A DNA stretch of 64,000 nt from Marsupella aquatica (taxonomy: Eukaryota > Marchantiophyta), in the NCBI GenBank assembly GCA_973895155.1, contig OZ316895.1, positions 21,762,001-21,826,000 on the forward strand. The letters run 5' to 3'. The translations under genes and the position numbers were made by a program. The notes under the pieces are model-generated. The model did not search any database. It saw only the letters and a list, made by a program, of their open reading frames with translations, and had not been told where the DNA came from. Of this stretch, positions 58,195-64,000 are shown in pieces (the first letter of the stretch is position 1; each line of letters opens with the position of its first letter).

Positions 58195-58497
58195 TTGAAA
58201 CTACGAGGTCAAACAAATCAAGAGAGTGGTCACCATTACCTTGGACGCATAAATGTGGTGTGCCCATCATGTAAAGCCTTGCACTGGACAGCAGAGAAGG
58301 TGAGTTCTACAAATTTTAAGGACTCTCCATTTGGCAAGTGTTGTAGTCATGGTAGGGTGGATTTACCACCATTGCGATCTCTTCCTCCATTATTGGCAAC
58401 ATTGGTCTCCGGTGAGGGACCAACAAGTAAAAAGTTCTTGAGTCATATTCGAGCTTATAACTCAGCACGTACTTCAGCTTGCATCCACCGGTGCTAA
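58195..58497 (+). pseudogene. Helitron N-terminal Cys-rich region
   Basis: CPSCKALHWTAEK, FGKCCSHGRVDLPPL and IRAYNSA are the conserved opening motifs of plant Helitron Rep/helicase proteins. The frame ends at 58497. The true continuation (ASTGANMSGE...) is in the next frame, so a one-base lesion lies near 58480. Confidence 0.8.
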
Positions 58498-58498
58498 C

Positions 58499-60067
58499 AT
58501 GTCCGGAGAAGTACATGGCGGCATAAAACATCTTCGCATTCAAGGTGGGATATATCATTCTATTGGCCCTCTTTATCCTGAGGTAGGACAACCCCCAAAA
58601 TTTGCTCAACTTTACATTTATGTCACTGAGCACGAGATCATAGAAAATAGAGGTAGGGTAATTACTGATGGTATTGAGATTGAGACCTTGAGAGGATTAC
58701 AAAATCTTATGCGTGAGCATAATGCATATGTGCGATCTTTTCAAGCTATAGCATGTGAAGTTGGTAGTCAAAATGTGCGCATAGTATTGAAAGCTAGCGA
58801 AAGAGATCTTGATGCTAGACGTTATAACTTGCCAGTAGCATCGGAGGTCGCAACCATTATTCCTGGAGATGGAAGTGAGGAGGTTGGTCCACGTGATATC
58901 ATTGTATACTTGCATGGAGGAGGGGTACGTCGTATATCTAATCTCAATCAGGCATATATTCCTTTGCATTTTGTTCTGCTATTTCCATATGGTGAGGCAG
59001 GATGACATATAGGCATTCGAAAATGGAATTCTTCTATATTAGAAGAGACTATTGCTATGGAAAGTGAAGAGGGTGTGGTGGAGAATATTATTCACGAGAG
59101 GGCCTATGACAATGTCATGGATAATGATGCACATGCAGATACAGGGACAAAGAATGTTATCCCTTTGGAGTTTGCCTCATTTAGGCTTCATACACGACAA
59201 GATAATCCTATAGAGTGCATGGATGGTAGTAGGCTGACACGTTTTGATAGGCTTTACCAGGAGTACATGGTGGATGTTTATGCCACTATTGAGAGCCAGA
59301 GGTTGACCTATATACGTACCCATCAACCTCAGTTAAGAGCGCATCTATATCAGGGGGTTCAAGATGCCATGACAAGACATGATCATGCAGTAGATATTGG
59401 AAGACGCATCATATTACCTTCGAGCTTTATAGGAGGTCCACGTCATATGCACCAATTATTTAAGGATGCCATGACTATTGTTAGGCATTTTGGCAAGCCT
59501 GATTATTTTTTGACAATGACATGCAATCCTACATGGAAGGAGATCACGGATGAGTTGGTATGTAGCAACCAAAAAGCAGCTAATCGTTCAGACTTGATTG
59601 CTCAGGTGTTTGAACAAAAGAAGAAGACATTGCTAGATCTGCTAAAAAATCAAAAGATTTTGGGTAATTGTGTGGCAAAGATACATACTATAGAATTTCA
59701 AAAAAGAGGTTTGCCACACATTCATCTTTTGATGTGCATGAGTTATGAGGACAAACCACGAAATGCTACCCAGATTGATGATGTTATTTTGGCGGAGATA
59801 CCAGATCCTATTTTGCATCCAAGTCTTTATCAAACTGTGGTTACTTGCATGATGCATGGACAATGTGGTGCCCAAATGAGAAATGCTCCATGCATGAAAA
59901 ATGGAGTGTGCTCAAAATGTTTTCCAAAACCTTTTGCCTCCCACACCACATTCAACGAGGATGGATACCCGATATATCGCAGGTGCGTTGATTTCAATTA
60001 CTTATATACCATGCTTTCATGTACTTATATTATATTTATATGTGTATATAATTATATTTACCTATGA
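58499..60067 (+). pseudogene. Helitron Rep (HUH) domain
   Basis: The frame opens with HGGIKHLRIQGGIYHSIGP and PPKFAQLYIYVTE, typical of Helitron_like_N. An in-frame TGA at 59003-59005 stands where Helitrons have the Trp of FPYGEDGWH; the frame then continues to 60067. The Rep HUH motif is intact (PHIHLL, 59714-59730), after FGKPDYFLTMTCNPTW. The end near 59985 has a probable donor (CGCAG/GTGCG). Rolling-circle Rep nicks single-stranded DNA to begin transposition; this copy is inactive because of the stop. Confidence 0.88.
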
Positions 60068-61320
60068 TATTTTCTTGCTTTAAACACTGCAAACGAGATG
60101 ATGGTTTTATGGTGAAGAAGAAAAACTGTTTCTTGGACAATCGTTGGGTGGTGCCGTACAATAAATTACTATGCACACTTTTTGATTGTCACATAAATCT
60201 TGAAGTTACAAGTGGCATTGCTGCTGTGAAGTATATTTATAAATATGTGTACAAGGGATCCGACGCAATTTTGGTCTGATTGTCACGAGCTGGTGGCACA
60301 ATTGAGACAGGGGCACCAGTAGATGAGGTCTCAGAATATCGAGATGCATGGTATTTATTTCATTTCATATTTCTATTCTGTTTTTTACTAATTCATTAAT
60401 CAATTTCAAGTTTTGCAATAATGTGAATTTCAAGTTTTGCAATAATGTGAATTGACTTAAGAGTTTTTGTACAATTGTTATTTGATTCTATTTGAAGATT
60501 TTTCAAATCATACTAATATTTTTGTTTGTAGATACATCTCATCTGTTGAAGCATGTTGACACATTTTCAAGTTTCGTTTGCATTCGGAAGAGCCAAGTAT
60601 TGTTCGATTAACTGTTCATCTTGAGAATGAGCAAAGTATTGTTTTTAGTGAGAACGTAACAACCGAGGATATTTTACAACGGAGGGTGGCAACCACATTG
60701 ACAGAATGATTTGTAACGAATGTTAGTGATCCTGGGGCACGACAATATAAATACCATGAGTTTCCACTTCATTATAGTTGGAACAAGAACAACAAAAAAA
60801 TGGATTCTCCGTAAGAAAAAGATTAAAGGCTGCGGATACCCCATTGGCCGTTTATATTTGACTCATCCAGGTATTATTTTTTTCTTGACTTAATTGCACT
60901 CAAATAATTGAATTTATTATTATTATATTCAAAATATTCATTTTAATGAATTTTTGTTGTGCAAGTGAAGGAGAACGTCATTGGATGTGGTTACTTCTTC
61001 ATCATATTAAAGGGGCTATTGGATATGACAGTTCGAAAACAATTGGTAATGTAACCATGCCCACTTTTAAGGAGGTAGCAATTAAGTTGGGACTCTTGGA
61101 AGATGATTTAGAGGTTATTGATTGTTTGAGGGAATGTTCAGAGATTCGGATTGGACGTGCAGTCCGTCAACTTTTTGCCATCATTCTTCTCTACAACACA
61201 CCTGCACGCCCTAAAGAGTTATGGGATCAATTTATATCATCCATGACAGAGGATCTACTGTATTTAAGACGTCAGGTATTCTTTTCTACACAAATCCATT
61301 TCTTTACTCACGAGGCATAA
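60068..61320 (+). pseudogene. Helitron middle region with Rep tyrosines, decayed
   Basis: RWVVPYNKLL, then KYIYKYVYKG (60235-60264), which carries the candidate catalytic tyrosines. Further TGA codons replace conserved Trp at 60557-60559 (EAC-x-HIF) and 60707-60709. A frameshift falls in a run of seven A (60794-60800), beyond which KWILRKKKIKG and PIGRLYLTHP continue in another frame. An apparent intron (about 60872-60965) leads to ASEGERHWMWLLLHHIKGA and PTFKEVAIKLGLLEDD, standard for the family. Confidence 0.82.
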
Positions 61321-62336
61321 CTTCTAATAAAATGATTTAATGCGCTACATTCATCTTGCAAACTAACATTGGTCAACCACATTGTATTTGTAGGAATTTG
61401 GAATGTCTGATCTTCCTCAACATGCTGTTATCAATAATGCATTGTTGGAAATTGACCGTTATTTACAAGATAACAACAAATGATTGTCCCATTTTTCTGA
61501 TATATATCAAGCAAATTTTATTTGCAATGAAGAGGCTCATTCTCATTTGGAGTTAGAGGAACTCTCATATGATCGTGTTACACTACGTGCATGTGCATTG
61601 GAAGGAGAAGAAAAACTAAATGATGGACAAAATTTAATTTGGCAACAAGTGAATGATGTTTGTGAGACCGTATTGCAAGGTGAATCTCCTCGGGTAAGTA
61701 TATACATTACCTTTCCATATAGCTTTGCAACATGATTATGAGATGTTTTATTTTGACACTATGAATAATTTTCATGTCGATAACTCAAGGTTTTCGTTTT
61801 ATCTAGGAGCATCTATTCTTTATTGATGGACCAGGTAGATCTGGAAATACATTTTTGTATAATCTTCTATTAGCAAGGGTCAGATGTGAGGGGCACATTG
61901 CTCTTGCCGTGGCATCATCAGGGATTGCAGCCTTACTATTACAGGGAGGTTGCACAGCACATTCACGATTCAAGATTCCACTCATTGTTCACGAAAGCTT
62001 TACTTGCAAGTAAGAAGTTAAAATTGTGTTTATAGTGAGATTGAGTTCATAAAAAATACTAATTTATAGATATTGAGCTATTGGTTTAGAGATATAGTAC
62101 AAATGGTATTTTTTCATATTTTTTTTGTGATGATAATGTGCAGCATAGTAATGGAGAGTGAAGCCACACGCTTGATCCGATGCGCATTATTGATCATATG
62201 GGATGAAGCACCCATGACTCATAGACATGCCTTTGAGGCTGTTAGCCGGACACTTCAAGATATCATGAAGAGTAACTTGCCGTTTGGAGGAAAATTGATG
62301 GTCTTTGGTGGTGATTTTCGCCAAGTGCTTCCTGTA
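61321..62336 (+). pseudogene. Helitron helicase, 5' half
   Basis: This is a PIF1-like SF1B helicase. Walker A reads GPGRSGNTFLY (about 61828-61860) instead of GPGGTGKTFLY, so the nucleotide-binding Lys is Asn. Walker B LIIWDEAPM (about 62194-62220) and GGDFRQVLPV (62310-62336) are intact. Pieces lie in more than one frame, with plausible introns between. The coding sequence is cut at 62336 by the hAT-type MITE. Confidence 0.85.
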
Positions 62337-62538
62337 CCCTAGGCCCTCAGTCTTAACTAATATGTGGAGGACGTGCGAACGCTCAAAGGGTAGTTTTTAT
62401 TAATTTTGAACTAATAATTATAATTATTACCGGTAATAAGGGAACTTTTAATAGTAAAATGGAAATAACAAGGGGTAAACAGGAAAAGGGCCCGATCGTA
62501 GGGGGTCCACTTCTTTTACATAGAGTGAGGGCCCAGGG
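62337..62538. mobile_element. hAT-type MITE, 202 bp
   Basis: The ends are CCCTAGGCCCTCA and, reverse-complemented, CCCTGGGCCCTCA (12 of 13 identical). It is flanked by exact 8-bp direct repeats TTCCTGTA (62329-62336 and 62539-62546). An 8-bp duplication with short TIRs is the hAT signature. The interior is AT-rich and non-coding. Removing the element plus one TTCCTGTA rejoins the Helitron helicase in frame (VLPV followed by VRHGDQ). Confidence 0.92.
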
Positions 62539-62546
62539 TTCCTGTA

Positions 62547-63813
62547 GTTCGGCATGGAGATCAAGCGGCCATCATTCGAGCCACCTTCAAAAGATCTTCT
62601 ATATGGTCAAAGATAAAAGTGATGAGGCTAAGTGAGAACATGAGAGTAAAAACACTAGAAGGTATGTTATATTATCAAGAATTCTTTTTTAATTTTATAC
62701 TAGGTGTGTTATGATATTTATAGAGTATCATTTTCACTATTTAGTTTATGAAATGTTAATTTATCTTAGCACCAACCTTTCCATGGTGGAATAAGTAAAT
62801 ATATTTTTCTTTAATATTTGCTTCAAAAAAATCTGACAACCTTTCTGGATTTTCGTATATGTAGGAGAAGAGGCGCTTGAGCAACAAGGCTTTAGCGATT
62901 GGTTACTAGCAATTGGAGAGGGAACTTTGCCAACTGAGTCTGATTTGGGTGATGATGTCATTCGTTTGCCATATGACCTGATAATGCCAACTGACCATCT
63001 TAGTGACCTAATTGTTGAGATCTATGGCTCAGATCCAGTGAACTTCAACAATGCTAACTTTTTAAAAGATAGAGCTATTTTGACCACCACAAACAAAGAT
63101 GTGGATAAGGTCAATGAGGAGGTGATGCGTGGCTTTCCTGGAGAGGTAAATCCCTTACCACTAGCAACTTGAAGAGCTTTCAATTTTATCTTTGAAGGAA
63201 AAACATTTCAATGAAAGTTAGTAACTTTCTAATTTTTATCCATGGAGTTTTGCAGGAGCATGAGTTTTTGAGTGCAGATTCAATTCCCAATGAAGCAACT
63301 CCCTTCATGTATCCCACAAAATTCCTCAATACATTGTTGCCATCTGGTTTACCTCCACATAAGTTGACTCTGAAGATTGGTGCACCCATCATGCTTTTGA
63401 GAAACATGAATGGGTCAAGAGGACAAGCTAATGGCACTCGCTTGATAGTTCGTGGTTTTGGGCGTCATGTCATAGATGCAGAGATCATCATAGGGAAGAA
63501 TATCGGAGACCGTGTTTTCATTCCACACATTCCTCTTATTGCATCTGACTCAGGGTTACCATTTGATCTTCGTCGATTTCAGTTTCCTATTCGTGCTGCC
63601 TTTGGTATGACCATCAATAAGTCTCAAGGTCAAACCTTGGCAAAGATTGGGATATTTCTACCAAACCCAGTTTTCTCGCATGGTCAATTATATGTGGCAT
63701 TGTCTAGGGTTGGTGCTCGGATTGGTATTCGCATTATGATAGCACGGAATGCATATCCCAATAAGGATGACCTTTACACAAGGAATGTTGTATACCGGGA
63801 GATTTTAAGATGA
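62547..63813 (+). pseudogene. Helitron helicase, 3' half
   Basis: The frame resumes after the MITE with VRHGDQAAIIRATF and MRLSENMRV (62549-62650). Later exons or frames show LPYDLIMPTDHL (62958-62994), AILTTTNKDVDKVNEEVM, LKIGAPIMLLRNMN (63370-63411), and the C-terminal helicase motifs AFGMTINKSQGQTL (63598-63640) and HGQLYVALSRV (63679-63711). Introns between these pieces are plausible. It ends in TGA at 63811-63813. Confidence 0.87.
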
Positions 63814-64000
63814 TTGTGTGATCATTGGAGGGTGCGTTTCCATCAAGCTCTTGGTAACACTGGCACGAGCCCGTGCATTGATAGAACGGCTTCTCTACTC
63901 CGAGCTTCAATAATCAATTGTTTCAATATTTGACAGGTAAATATTCCTTCCACATTCATTCAATTCAATACTAACTTGACCCTTTTTTGATAACATGATT
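63814..64000 (+). other. Downstream of Helitron gene
   Basis: A small hairpin GCACG-AGCC-CGTGC lies at 63863-63876. Helitron 3' ends carry such a hairpin just before CTRR, but no CTRR follows within a dozen bases, so I do not assign the terminus. Confidence 0.35.

Noticed and set aside
59003-60709. UGA read as tryptophan (recoding)
   Set aside because: Confined to the Helitron, alongside frameshifts and a lost Walker A Lys. The SETD3-like gene ends in TGA normally, so pseudogene decay explains it.
63863-63876. Helitron 3' terminus
   Set aside because: The hairpin is right but the CTRR end is missing at the expected distance.

Overview
The window is nuclear DNA of a plant-lineage eukaryote (a streptophyte). 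The evidence is a 20-exon bifunctional delta-1-pyrroline-5-carboxylate synthase (P5CS), a plant-type ORC6, MULE and Helitron transposons of plant type, and short GT-AG introns of mostly 70-400 bp. There are no bacterial operons, ribosome binding sites or CRISPR arrays. I cannot fix the species. Short introns and dense degenerate repeats would fit a seedless plant or charophyte, but that is only an inference.

Layout. 0.2-3.1 kb: a broken MULE (Mutator-like) transposase gene. 3.2-3.7 kb (minus): an exon with an RNase H1 N-terminal (viroplasmin-type) domain. 5-10.9 kb: a repeat district with a duplicated purine/TTGACAT composite, a TIR element, a tRNA-derived SINE, nested tandem duplications and a 90-bp array with a higher-order unit. 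12.9-14.4 kb: an intronless AIG1-type GTPase with an MGNCLC acylation signal. 18.9-27.8 kb (minus): P5CS, with all 20 exons placed in phase (751 aa). 28.6-29.4 kb: tandem arrays. 31.4-33.5 kb: repeats, including a SINE with a 17-bp target duplication and a paralogous empty site. 35.9-41.5 kb: a 14-exon SETD3-like SET-domain methyltransferase (696 aa) with a 350-bp foldback in intron 13. 44.0-46.9 kb (minus): ORC6. 47.5-48.3 kb: an amplified repeat related to the element at 7 kb.

48.2-57.2 kb is the most unusual part. A divergent gene pair flanks an array of short palindromes. The minus-strand gene carries three tandem DUF8039-like repeats. The plus-strand gene joins a ParB-like domain to a beta-class DNA N6/N4 methyltransferase-like domain that has lost the usual DPPY and GSG residues. 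Copies of a 25-bp palindrome (half-site TTGGACAGAGAT) fill the intergenic array, lie in both introns of the ParB-methyltransferase gene, and occur inside coding sequence. A degenerate FCP1/NIF-type phosphatase gene follows.

57.6-63.8 kb: a decayed Helitron Rep/helicase gene. It has three TGG-to-TGA changes, a homopolymer frameshift, a lost Walker A lysine, and a 202-bp hAT-type MITE inserted with an exact 8-bp target duplication. Excising the MITE restores the reading frame.

P5CS, SETD3-like, ORC6 and the AIG1 GTPase look like intact host genes with no evident functional link. The 48-57 kb block behaves like a separate, repeat-associated module, possibly a mobile or captured one.
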